The notes under the pieces were generated by a model, which worked only from the letters and a program-made list of their open reading frames with translations, did not search any database and was not told the origin of the DNA. A stretch of DNA of 64,000 nt, taken from Lepidodermella squamata (taxonomy: Eukaryota > Gastrotricha). The position numbers were made by a program, and so were the translations under genes. The stretch spans positions 4,774,001-4,838,000 of the forward strand of contig JBLDXI010000009.1 of NCBI GenBank assembly GCA_047495785.1. The letters are read 5' to 3'. Shown here piece after piece: positions 53,243 to 63,343 of this stretch (the first letter of the stretch is position 1; each line of letters opens with the position of its first letter).

Positions 53243-53563
53243 ATGCAGGTATCACGCTTTCGCTTTGAAATGTTGGCGCTGTTATTGATAGCCTATAGCG
53301 TAACTTCTTCACACGCTGGTGGTTATGTAGATAAGCTGAAGATGTTATCACGACGGCAGTGCGCAGAATATTTCGGGCTAGATTTCGTCCCGACTAAAGG
53401 CCTTCTCAACGTTGCAGCGAAAACTGGACTTTTGAGCGGCAACGCTATCAAACTGCTTCGACTAGCACTGCGATGCGCGGCTCTTCCGTTGAAAAAGCGC
53501 CTGGAATTTCTGAAGCTGGCTAACAAACGTTTGAAACTAGAATTTCATCCACCTGCAAAGTGA
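53243..53563 (+). CDS. Small secreted 2-Cys family protein 7
   Basis: This single-exon frame encodes 106 aa. The signal peptide ends near SSHAG (FEMLALLLIAYSVTSSHA). The mature part is GGYVDKLKMLSRRQC, C-A-E-Y-F-G-L-D-F-V-P-T, and C-A-A-L-P-L-K-K-R-L-E-F-L-K with a short basic tail. It has the same layout as the copies at 51717 and 63011 (x-Y-x-x-K-L-x-x-x-S-R-x-Q-C). AATAAA lies at 53660-53665. GGATATAAG about 55 bp upstream may be its TATA box. The mature peptide is strongly basic. Confidence 0.8.
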   Translation: MQVSRFRFEMLALLLIAYSVTSSHAGGYVDKLKMLSRRQCAEYFGLDFVPTKGLLNVAAKTGLLSGNAIKLLRLALRCAALPLKKRLEFLKLANKRLKLEFHPPAK

Positions 53564-55317
53564 CATATGGCACTCCTGATTCCTGCTATTTAAGCGTAGA
53601 TATGCAACTAGTTTTGTGTAACTGTTACCAGTTTATCTGGTTAAAATGTGAACTCGTAAAATAAAAAGCTTCGAATTCTCATAATACAGCGTCCAAATCA
53701 CGTTATGAAGTTTTACTCTAGTAGATTTATCGCAATTACCGATACTATTTAAGAATGTCACTTCCTTGGCGGAACCAGTGAATCGACCATGAAAGAGCAG
53801 TTCGGTTACAGAAACAGGAGCTTCATTAATTTTGTTAATTATCACTTGGGATTGTTTGCCAAGATGTTTTGTCAAGTTCTCAAAACGCTTCAGAGTTTAG
53901 CCACCGAATTTTCTTAATCGCTCTCCGATTTTGTTAGTGCGTCCGAGTGTATAACCATTAGCCAGTGAACGCAATTTTTAAGTTCATTTTGAAACATGTT
54001 TAGTAATTTCAGAACTGTTTTCTGCGGAGATACAGCTTTTCTAGAGTCAAACCTTCGATCTCATCATTTTCTTGGGTCAGATGGAAACGTTTAAAATGAT
54101 TAGGTGCCCTGCTAAAGATCTTTTGTTTATTTTGCAATATGTGATATCAGCAAAATCATTTATTCAAATGCATAGTACATAAATTCATGAGATTTTGTTT
54201 GCGGAGCTAAATCTATATACTGCAAGCAATTTACATGATGAGGCGTAGGCATCCAACACGTGCGTGAATGCTAACGTCTTTTCCTAACCTGCTAGAAAAC
54301 TGCATTCACATCTAACATCGGCTAAGATACCTAATTGATACATATAGTACTGATTAGCGCTAAAAGTAGAGTGGGGGAAATTATAGAACAATTTGGCTGA
54401 AAATTAAAATTGATTTAGACCGGCGTTTGCACTGCACGGCAGGCATTAAACGTCCGTAAAAGACTTAAAGAGTGGGAGAACGCCGAACACAGGGGTTGAA
54501 AATCTGTGCCGAACAAAAATGTGAAATCGAATTGTACTGACGTACTCGGCTGTTTTTATGCCAATTTGTTCGTCCTCGTTCGGAAATCTTAAATTCAAGG
54601 AAAATAATTTCAGCCGAAAATTGAACATTTGTGAAGGCTGCGGGAGTCGAACCATCGTTCCCACAGTCCTTACCCAGTCACTCTCACCACTAAGCCATCT
54701 ACTGAACAGAATCAGCTTTCGCAAAAAGCAAGCGTGAATCAGGTCTTGAATCCATTCTCCAGCTCCCCACTCCCAGCTCAGTAAATCTGGCTGGATACTC
54801 ATCTTTTTAGCCGTCTTTTGAGATCCCCTATCGACACATCTAGCATTTTTCATTTGAATCAACGGCGGGAATGAAACGTCCGTTAGAGAGTTGTAGATAA
54901 AAATATTCCCTTCCAGAGCAACTGTGTAGGTTTTTGTGATACTCTCAACTCGTGTATAAAACGAGTTAGAGATGGCTCTGCAACTTGAGATGGCTATGGC
55001 GATGTCTGTGAATAATTATCCTAAGAGTCACAAGGAGTCACCTGATGTAATAGATGCTGCGGCCTTTGAAAGTTACTTCAACAGTCATGGCTTAAATTAC
55101 TTATTATCCCAGTGGTTTTAGGCCAACATTGAAATTTTAACGATGCGTTACATGTTTACGTGTTCGTCGGACCTTTTCGTTGGATAATGAAATCGGCATA
55201 GCTAATTCCTAGTGTAATATGATTCTTATGCCGAACTTAATCGAGTCTAATTGCAATTACGCTGTGAGCGCATTTTCCAAATATTTCGCTTTTGATCGCC
55301 CATTTCACAAGTTTGCC
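53564..55317. other. 1.75-kb spacer with a SINE-like segment
   Basis: This contains a tRNA-like A/B box pair on the minus strand (54635-54705). The minus ORF at 54446-54862 runs across that segment and is not called. TGTATAAAACG occurs near 54952. The block from about 55155 to 55317 is duplicated before the gene at 58084. Confidence 0.45.
54635..54705 (-). repeat. tRNA-derived SINE-like segment
   Basis: On the minus strand ATGGCTTAGTGGTGAGAGTG is a good A box and GGTTCGACTCC (54653-54643) is a consensus B box. The spacing is like a type I tRNA, but the ends do not form an acceptor stem. This supports a SINE head or a decayed tRNA. Confidence 0.5.
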
Positions 55318-55662
55318 ATGGCTAAATTATGCATTTTAGTAACGTTTTTTACAATTGCGCTCCTATACAACGCAGATTGTCAAGAATCTTTGAAAAGTGA
55401 GAATAGACAGTTTTCAAAAAGGCAGTGCGGAAAGATATTTGGCTTTGATGTCATGCCGACCAGTCGTTTACTTGATACTGCTGCGAAACCGTATATTTTA
55501 GGCATAGATAGTAATACGGATGCAGCTGTTCGTCTCGCTCGAAAATGCGCGGCCCTACCCGAGAAGAAGCGAATCGCTTTTATACGTCTGGTCAGCGAAG
55601 CGACAGATGATGGCCGAAATCCGATATCGATCAAGTCATTTATGAGACAATTGAAACTATAA
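55318..55662 (+). CDS. Small secreted 2-Cys family protein 8
   Basis: A single-exon frame. The start at 55318 (MAKLCILVTFFTIALLYNADC) gives a signal peptide and 114 aa. An ATG at 55219 would add 33 residues that are also conserved in frame in the copy at 58084, so the true start is unresolved. The mature part is FSKRQC, C-G-K-I-F-G-F-D-V-M-P-T-S-R-L-L, ARKCAALPEKKRIAFIRLV, then a conserved tail ending SIKSFMRQL. It is a recent tandem duplicate of the 58084 gene. AATAAA lies at 55728-55733. Confidence 0.75.
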   Translation: MAKLCILVTFFTIALLYNADCQESLKSENRQFSKRQCGKIFGFDVMPTSRLLDTAAKPYILGIDSNTDAAVRLARKCAALPEKKRIAFIRLVSEATDDGRNPISIKSFMRQLKL

Positions 55663-56474
55663 TCTTTTTGATTGTTAAAGCTATATGTAGTTTCAACAAC
55701 ATTAGGGTTGATAAGTATATTATTTCAAATAAATACGCTTTTCTTACTTATTAACGTCAGTTTTTAGAGCTTTGAAAGTTTCCTTGAGCCTTCAAGCATA
55801 GCTGAGAGTCATGCGAACTTAGCGAACTCAGGCCTTCAAATGAAACCGTAGAAAAGTGACGATATGATCGTTTCGTTTTACTACCTTCCATTTTTGAGGT
55901 TTTACCTTTGATCCTGTTTCTCAATAGGTTCCCAACTCCCGACATCAGACGACCTCCGAAATTGTCGATTGAGTATCGTTTTCGCGTTTTTCAATTTTCA
56001 TTCCATTCTCAATTTTAAAGCTGGGAACCAACTAAAAATTCGACCATCATCAAGGCCAGAAAGGAACCTAAACTGCTCAAAGGAACAATGGCAGAATATC
56101 GACAATTTTGACCACGGAAATAAAAACAACACATTTTTTACTCAATTTAATTGGTTACGATATAACGAAACCTCGAACAATTTAGTACGGGCGCGAAATC
56201 GCCTATAACAAAAATTCGCTACGAGAATAAAGTCGTATACATTAAGATAGTTCTGCTAAAGCTGAAAATAGTCTTATGATTTCCAGAAAAAAGCCTGCAA
56301 ATTTCCCCATTTTCATCGGGGTTGTAATTTTCCCAGAAATCGATCGTCGAGACGGACATGCCGAATGGCTCGTAGACAGTTATTCTGGAGCAAGGAGGCG
56401 GAGCTGATTCCTCGTAGCGACGCAAAAGAAGCAACAACGAAACTGTAACGGAACTGCTTCACCAGTACTCGAAA

Positions 56475-56545
56475 AGTGGGATTGAACTTAAACCTGGGCT
56501 GCCTTTCTGAGAATGCTTTAACCTATGAGCCACCAAGGCCGACAC
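56475..56545 (-). repeat. tRNA-derived SINE-like segment
   Basis: On the minus strand TTGGTGGCTCATAGGTTAAA resembles an A box, and AAGTTCAATCCC (around 56478-56489) a B box. The flanks do not pair as an acceptor stem. It is the third such segment in the window. Confidence 0.4.
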
Positions 56546-57489
56546 ACACTCCATGTTCGCTTACGCGGTTGTAAGTGGACGAGGATGGGAGGTGGACTCG
56601 CTCCCTGTAGGAACAAGCTAGTGCCAGGTAAGCGATACGGCGCCATCGGAAAAACAGCCCTGACCGGCTAACAACCGAGCGGAACCATGAACAATTTCGT
56701 GCACAATGATTCACGGAAACAATTTAGCGCCCAGAACTTGCAAACAATTTAGCTTTAGCAAAAAGACTCCGATTTTTTTAGTTCGATCTCTGAAACCTCT
56801 GAAAAGAGTTCGCCTTTCTTGTTAGCTTAAGAATGCGCACCATCAAATCTTAGAATTTTTCTGCAAGGCGAGCAATGGCACAAAACAAGGTCAGCTTAAC
56901 AAGTACTCAGTGAACGATGTCAAATGTGACCGTGTCAAGGCGCTATCATGGTAAGGTGTCGGAAAGAATCTTCTAAGATAATTAGCAACGGAAATCGGAG
57001 CTTTTTGAACATTCCACATGCCTACGCATTACGCATCTTATCGATCTGAGTCATCTTGAAGCGGAATGGCGTCCTCCAGGCTATGCGTATAGCCTTACAT
57101 AGCTTGGTGTAATCCGCGAATAATTTATTGATCGACAGAGGAGTTTATATTGGAAGTAAGATCAAGAACGGTATAGTTCAGAAAAGAGCCTTGAGGCAAA
57201 ACTGACCAAACTGGAGATTGAACAGACGCTTTCGGTTTAACAATCTCGCGGAATTAACACTTTAACTGCCCAAAATAGACTGCGAGATCCGATATTTGGA
57301 TCCAAATCCTGGGTCTGTCGAAAAGTCCTTTTTCCGGTCAACGATGCGTCGTAGGGCAAAATGTAGGCCATGACCTGGCGTTTCTTTTGACACCGAAGAA
57401 ATAGCGTACGAAAGATATTATACAGAGCATAGCAACGTTATGGGCACCGTATTGAACCTTTCAACAAAATCTGAATGATTCTAATAAAG

Positions 57490-57840
57490 GAACATTTGCA
57501 GATCAAAGCAAGTCGATAAAGAACAGCCCACCTTTCACGTGATCTGCCAATGCCAGCCCCCTACTCGTAATATCCCCGCGAAGTTGCCGAACATCAGCTT
57601 ATTCAGAAAGGAATTATCGCGAAGTTTCTCTAATTCGTAGCGGCGTTTCATAGGCAGCTACAAAAGCACTAGAAAAACGTTCTTTTAGGTTACGGCATCT
57701 TTTAAGAAGATGGCACTGGAACCTACATATTCCAAGTCATGTAGCTGCAGCTGGGCATCGGAAAATATAGCGACGATATCGATATTTTAAGAAGCGAAGA
57801 AACTAATCCACCGAAGAAACACAAGATGCTATAATGTACA
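57490..57840 (+). mobile_element. Possible decayed Ty3/gypsy reverse transcriptase fragment
   Basis: Plus-strand frames with stops and shifts read LIQKGIIAKFL, like the E-L-L-x-x-G-I-I-E-P region, and later GIGKYSDDIDIL, like the Y-x-D-D-I-[IL]-[IV] catalytic motif. Order and spacing are roughly right for RT with internal loss. No LTR is seen. The call rests on these two motifs only. Confidence 0.4.
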
Positions 57841-58083
57841 TTATTGTAATTTGACATTATTTGAATTTCAATCGAAGCATTGATCGCTCATTATCCTTAT
57901 GTCGTAAGGTCAAACGTGTGCTTTTCAACGATACGTTCCATTATAACAGAACCTTTCATTGGATTTTGAAATCGGGATAGCTAATTTCAGTGTAATATGA
58001 TATTTATCCCGCACGCAATCGAGTCTAATTGCAACAACGCTATCAGCGCATTTCATGTTAATCGCTCATTCCGGACTTTTGCG

Positions 58084-58440
58084 ATGGTTAGATTATGCGT
58101 TTTTCTAACGCTAGTTTCACTGGCGCTTCTGCAAATCGCACGTTCCTACGACTATTTGACGAGTATGAACAGACAGTCGTCGTCAAAAAAGCAATGCGGA
58201 CTGATTTTCGGCTTCGATGTTATCCCGACCAGCCGCCTAGTCGATACGGCTGCGAAACCGTATATATTGGATATATTGGATATAGATAGAAACACGGAAG
58301 CAGCTCTTCGCCTTGCTCGAAAATGCGCATCTCTTCCACTGAAGAAACGAATCGCTTTTATTCGTCTGGTGACCGAAGCGACAGATGATGGCCGAATTCC
58401 GATTACGATCAAGTCATTCATGAGACGATTGACATTATAA
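58084..58440 (+). CDS. Small secreted 2-Cys family protein 9
   Basis: A single-exon frame. The start at 58084 (MVRLCVFLTLVSLALLQIARS) gives a signal peptide and 118 aa; an in-frame ATG lies at 57997. The mature part is SSKKQC, C-G-L-I-F-G-F-D-V-I-P-T-S-R-L-V, then ARKCASLPLKKRIAFIRLV and a tail ending TIKSFMRRL. It differs from the 55318 copy by a short internal expansion (ILDILDID) and keeps the LPL that the older copy changed to LPE. Upstream similarity continues for about 100 bp. AATAAA lies at 58512-58517. Confidence 0.78.
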   Translation: MVRLCVFLTLVSLALLQIARSYDYLTSMNRQSSSKKQCGLIFGFDVIPTSRLVDTAAKPYILDILDIDRNTEAALRLARKCASLPLKKRIAFIRLVTEATDDGRIPITIKSFMRRLTL

Positions 58441-59792
58441 TCGTCTCCATTTCATTGTCAAGCCAATTGATCAAATACAGATGTACCCATTGGCAATCCT
58501 TGATCCTGTACAATAAAAGCTTTCCGTGAAAACTCGCTGGTTTGCATTTTCATGGCTTATTAAAAACTCCAATCATAAGATAATTGTTAAATGCATTCTA
58601 ACTTCTAACTTGGTCATTGGAAACTGATCCTTGATCATTGATCCATTCCCTTTGTTCTATAAATCTACCCAGCTACTCCGACCGAACAGCATCATTTTAC
58701 TTCCTATCCCCATATTCCCTGATTTGCTAGATTTTTCACTTTTTTTGTGTCAAGTTTAACAAGCGGCTACCTCGCCGAGTGCTTACTCAACCCCAATTTA
58801 AAGACGTGAGATAAATCCTTGGCAGGGCTGTTCAAAGCTTGCGAGGTATATGCAACAAACAAATCATCAAAGGCGCCTGAAAATCAACGCTCAGAATACT
58901 AAGCGCTGCGAATAGGCCGTAAGTTGAAGCAGCCAGGTGGATATTTCGCAATCGAGGGTGAAGTGACAACATATGCAACAATGAGTGCAAATGCACCAAC
59001 AGCCAACATCTGTAGGTGCCAGGGCGTACAGAAAAGCATCCCCAGCTCGGCCAGGCGGGAGAAAAAAATGAACATTCAGCCTTTAGCCCCCTAAAACTTA
59101 ATTTTAAGAGGTTTTAGAGCGTTTCTATAGAAGAATCTCCGCAATTTACTCGCTTCGCTCGTTTTTTGGTTGAAATCATCGTTCATAATGGGAAATACAG
59201 CTGCTATAACATGTTCTGCTCCAAGAACCAAGATCGCAATGAGATTGCCACCTTGGTCGTACAGAAGGTACAGAAGCGGAGCCCAAATTCAACAAGACAA
59301 CTACTTTGCAGGTGTTTTTACGTCGAAAGGGACCACAATTGCTGCTATTTAGCCATTTAGCCTGGCGCAACAGTCTTCTAAAAACGTTTGCCTTTGTTTT
59401 TCACCCTGACTGGCGCTTCCTGCTTGCTGCGAACGACCAAATAAGCTCGCATGCCTTGGATAAACAACCAAATTCATACTTCTGTGCTCGGCTGGCGCAA
59501 TAAGTTGCCGCATAACAAAACGAACACGTTTTACTCACGATACAAATATGTTGGAGGGACATTAGACTTATAATTAATCAAACGAATGAAAATACCTAAA
59601 GTCCATGATGTCTGAGAGAATAACAACATGAATTCCAACCTACTCCTCAATTCTATCTCCATCTGTAATGTCTAAATGAGCTAAATCTGCAGGAAATCAG
59701 ACACCGCCAGCATTTCATTTTCAAATCTGTCTTGCCCAATGCCCGTAATAACCATAGACCTAAAATTGTAAACCAATAACAACTTACTAACG
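58441..59792. other. 1.35-kb spacer
   Basis: Overlapping ORFs at 59166-59370 on both strands have no recognisable features. A CTCGCTTCGCTCG motif at about 59148-59161 also occurs near 11930 and 12208. Nothing is called. Confidence 0.35.
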
Positions 59793-60110
59793 ATGACCTT
59801 CAAAATAGCCTTTGCCGTATCTCTGTTATTGAGTATAGCATGCTCAGATGAAGATCACGATTTCTACAATCAATCGGCACTGTCCCGCAGGGAATGCGCC
59901 AAGCTTTTTGGTTTGGGCTCGATACCGACAAGTAGGCTGTTGGATGCAAGGATGGAAAATGGAGGCGCAACCGCTGCCATGAGACTTGCGCGTAGATGTG
60001 CAGCTCTACCGCTGCAAAAACGCATCAGATTATTAAAACTATACGGCGATGCATCAAGAGCTAGCATCAAATATACTTTCATTAAATCTTTCCTGCGGCA
60101 ATTGAATTGA
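59793..60110 (+). CDS. Small secreted 2-Cys family protein 10
   Basis: This single-exon frame encodes 105 aa. The signal peptide is MTFKIAFAVSLLLSIAC. The mature part is ALSRREC, C-A-K-L-F-G-L-G-S-I-P-T-S-R-L-L, MRLARRCAALPLQKRIRLLKL, and a tail YTFIKSFLRQL related to the SIKSFMRQL tail of the 55318 and 58084 copies. The Cys-to-Cys segment is about five residues shorter than in the others, and the usual G-L-D is G-L-G. No AATAAA is obvious close to the stop. Confidence 0.75.
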   Translation: MTFKIAFAVSLLLSIACSDEDHDFYNQSALSRRECAKLFGLGSIPTSRLLDARMENGGATAAMRLARRCAALPLQKRIRLLKLYGDASRASIKYTFIKSFLRQLN

Positions 60111-61398
60111 TTGCGCTGTTGAAATTCATGATCCTTCAAGATTCTACGATTGGCTTTTGGTAAGTTTATAAGTAAGCTGCTCTCTCCTGGGCGATATAAT
60201 GCTATAAAATATTAATTTTATATATATGTTGTGTCACTGATGGGAAAATGATTTTTTGTTGACTTCTCCTACACGGGCTCTTGGCAGGTTACCACCGTGA
60301 CTTACTCGGCAGGGCGTGTACACCGGAGTGATTTATTTTCCTCAGCACGCCTGTTTGTTGTTTTCCCACTGTTTCTCCCTGTTTAATTTTTGACTAAGTT
60401 AATATCATAAGTGCTGTCAAATAAAGAGAATTTTCTTATATACCAAAAAAGTTGGCAATTCAAGTTGACTCTTTTAAATGCGCTCGCCTCGCTCTGTACT
60501 TATTTTAATCATTGTCGAAAACTTATCTGAATGGGTTGCTGAATCATCAAACGGGTGGGTACACATGGAGGTCGTAACTTTTCCCTCGGTTAGCGATTCA
60601 GAAAGGATTCAGAGACGTGATCTTAGTCCAGCTCAAACCCTCTCAAAGAAGAGACCAGACCCGCATGCTTCCAATAAATTATTAACGCATCTTTTCCTCC
60701 GTCATCTATAACTACTTTGAGCTAAATAATTATTGACCATTTCAGCTGCGTGGTGTATTTATAGGGAAACTTGAGTTTGAAACAATGAAATGATATACCT
60801 CTTCATTAAAAATAAGCTCAAACCGGCGCCAAGATAATCTTCCTGTCGGGGCCTTTGCTCTCCTACTAAATTTGCGCAGAGATTGAAACCTTCAGGGAGA
60901 AATTCAACTTAGCATCAGCTTAGACCTTATCAGCATCTGGCCTTGGAGACACGTCCGTTGAATAACATGAAAACTAAACTACTTCAACCTTCAACTCATG
61001 CGTTTAAATCATAAATGAGTGATCTCTACGTTTTAAATTAAGTGAGCTTAGATTTAGACTGAGCTGGCTGAGAACAAATGACACTTCGAACTCGAAATGT
61101 TCAAGCGTTGCTCAATCGTGGGTGGATCGTCGCGTCCAAGTGTGAAAGTCCAAGTTTCACCCACGTCAGGTGTAGCTAGAAATTTCAGGCAACATCCTGC
61201 AGGAATGTCATCATTGCGTCGCGAGCGTGGAGGTTTCCGATAGCCTACGCATACGAATCTTGACAATGCAACAGGAAAGTGTGAAATTTTATGCCTTATT
61301 GGAACCTCTAATTTTAACTACGCACCGCATTTAAGAGGGTCTTCAACAGCAGATACTTAACAGTGTACATTTGTAAAACAACTTGCCCGAGTATAATT
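60111..61398. other. 1.3-kb spacer
   Basis: The plus ORF at 60478-60711 and minus ORF at 61054-61266 lack recognisable features. No gene or repeat could be supported. Confidence 0.35.
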
Positions 61399-61776
61399 AT
61401 GACTAATAGCCTTAGCAGTGCTGCAATCATTGTGCTTTTAATACTAATTACCGCTGATCTATCGAAAACGCATGACTTCTTGACACAGATGAAGCAAGTC
61501 TCGCGGAAGCAGTGCGCCAAACGTTTCGGGCTTGACTTCATACCATCAACCCGAATGGTGGAGGCTGCGATTGAGTCAAAATTTCTGGACCGGGTTACGA
61601 TAACAGCGCTTCGAATGGCTCGGCGATGTGCTAATCTTCCTCTCAAAAGACGGCTGAAGTTCTTGCGCCTTGCTGACAAATTGAGAATATCGCGAAACCG
61701 AACGCTGACAGTCGGAGAGAATGGCAAATCAGATTTCAAACTGCGATCGGACAATTCAACGCTGGGCGAAAATTAA
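61399..61776 (+). CDS. Small secreted 2-Cys family protein 11
   Basis: A single-exon frame. The start at 61399 (MTNSLSSAAIIVLLILITAD) opens a signal peptide and gives 125 aa; an upstream ATG at 61363 would add 12 residues. The mature part is MKQVSRKQC, C-A-K-R-F-G-L-D-F-I-P-S-T-R, MARRCANLPLKRRLKFLRLA, then a Ser/Asn/Arg-rich tail. The CANLPL wording is the same as in the 4-Cys genes at 38547 and 41058, which ties the two groups together. AATAAA lies at 61808-61813. Confidence 0.78.
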   Translation: MTNSLSSAAIIVLLILITADLSKTHDFLTQMKQVSRKQCAKRFGLDFIPSTRMVEAAIESKFLDRVTITALRMARRCANLPLKRRLKFLRLADKLRISRNRTLTVGENGKSDFKLRSDNSTLGEN

Positions 61777-63010
61777 CTTTGTTGTGATGTCCTTTTCGTT
61801 ATATTCAAATAAAAAGGTTACCTCACTTTACGATTTGGTTTGAAGTTTATACTAAATTCATTTTTCGAGTATTTTGCCCTACTGGGCTGGAAAAGATGGA
61901 TTCGTAAGAAAAACCTAGACTTGCAGATGATCGAAGTTCTATCAAGCTGCAGCAGAAGTACCGTGGTAACCGTGGACATCTCAGTAGGCAAAGTCATGGT
62001 AAAAAACTAGAAAGCCACTTGGGGACCCTTTAGCCATAAAATTGGGTGAAAATACCATTTAATTCAGAGAGGGAAGTAGGGCAGCAGAACCGCTTAGGAT
62101 GAGGAGATTCGACGTGAGGGTCCCCCTTTGGTATTATTTGACTGAGGTCACTTTGCTGGCGGATTGAACTGGTAGGAATGATCCCTATCCTTACTACAGA
62201 TACAGCGCAAAACAGTTCTAGTTCGGGGATACCATCTTCGCCAAATTTTGCGTGTTGCTCTGATGGTCATAATGATGGCATCAATGGGATCCTTGGCAGC
62301 ACGCGATTCTATCAGTTGATTCATATAGTCTACAAAAAAACACATCCACCAACCCGACCAGCCCCACATTCGCGACCGACCCAGCAAAAAGTAGTTGGAC
62401 TTTGACACTGCATATCGAGACTAAGATGTCCGAGCATCGCGCACAGAGCTGCAGGTTTGTAAGAGAGCAACAAATTGAGAAATAGCGCACATCTTATTTT
62501 CAATTTTTGGGAATTATCTTAGTTTCCCAGTTAGCTATATTTCTATTTATCATATTATGAGTTGTGCAGTTCGTAACGGCTAAATGATTGTTTGCACTTT
62601 CAAGTTTGACGTTTGTCTGTTTGGTGAAACTGGACAACTTCACCGCTATTATACTTCGAATCAGGAAGCTAATCCAACTTTTTGCTTGTCACTCACTCAG
62701 CCATTTGCCATTTGATGAAAGTGGGCGTTAAGGCTTGTGCAACCATTGACCCAGAATAGTAACCCTCTTCGCTACTGAATGCAAAGAGCGTCTGCTCTCT
62801 AGAGCCTTCCTCCATGAGCAAATGACACAATTGTTGTAGCCGGAAGCACCATGTTGCTGCCTTGGGGAGTGTTTCGATGTTTTCGAGACTGGCGATCTTC
62901 CTGTGAATGAAACTGAACGCCTCTCGCATTACATAAAGTCTATTCTAAGCTTGTTATCGAGTTTACTCGAACGATCCACCCAGCCATTCAGAAATATTGT
63001 TGGGCTTTTC
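61777..63010. other. 1.2-kb spacer
   Basis: The part at 62020-62070 (gggaccctttagccataaaa, then gaaaatacca) is a copy of the dispersed repeat near 41750. The minus ORF at 62408-62148 (NQLIESRAAKDPIDAIIMTI) reads somewhat protein-like but has no supported start, splice or match. The frame at 62903 is the upstream extension of the next gene. Confidence 0.35.
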
Positions 63011-63343
63011 ATGGCTTGGCTATTAACAACAACTTTCTTGATCATCGTAGCTGTTCACATTCGCCATGTAACATGCAACGGCTATATTGACAAGTTGAAA
63101 CAAACATCTCGCCATCAGTGTGCAAAATATTTCGGATTAGACTTCGTACCAACTCGGCAATTCATCGAAAAGCTGTCTGAATCAGGCGTTGTTCAATCAA
63201 GCAAACATGTTGTCATCAGGGGACTGCAGCTAGCAAGGCAATGCGCCGCGCTACCACTCAAAAAACGGCTTCAATTTTTGCAGCTTGTAGGCAGTTCGAG
63301 CAAGGCGGATCGGCAAACTCTCCAGCTGAAAGCTGAGCGTTGA
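63011..63343 (+). CDS. Small secreted 2-Cys family protein 12
   Basis: A single-exon frame. The start at 63011 (MAWLLTTTFLIIVAVHIRHV) gives a signal peptide and 110 aa. The frame is open to 62903, but that extension is unlike the others. The mature part is NGYIDKLKQTSRHQC, C-A-K-Y-F-G-L-D-F-V-P-T-R, LARQCAALPLKKRLQFLQLV, and a short polar tail. An extra Cys (VTCNGY) lies at the signal-peptide end and is probably removed. AATAAA lies at 63448-63453. It is the last copy in the window; the array may continue beyond. Confidence 0.78.
   Translation: MAWLLTTTFLIIVAVHIRHVTCNGYIDKLKQTSRHQCAKYFGLDFVPTRQFIEKLSESGVVQSSKHVVIRGLQLARQCAALPLKKRLQFLQLVGSSSKADRQTLQLKAER

Larger units (their letters stand above)
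55663..58083. other. 2.4-kb spacer with SINE-like and retroelement-like remnants
   Basis: A SINE-like A/B box pair lies on the minus strand at 56475-56545. Around 57100-57840 broken plus-strand frames include EVAEHQLIQKGIIAKFL and KYSDDIDILRSEETN, resembling a Ty3/gypsy reverse transcriptase with a Y-x-D-D motif. No intact gene is seen. Confidence 0.4.

Noticed and set aside
54635-54705. Functional tRNA gene
   Set aside because: A and B boxes are present, but 5' and 3' ends do not pair as an acceptor stem.
62148-62408. Minus ORF with protein-like wording (NQLIESRAAKDPIDAI)
   Set aside because: No recognised family, start context or partner exon.
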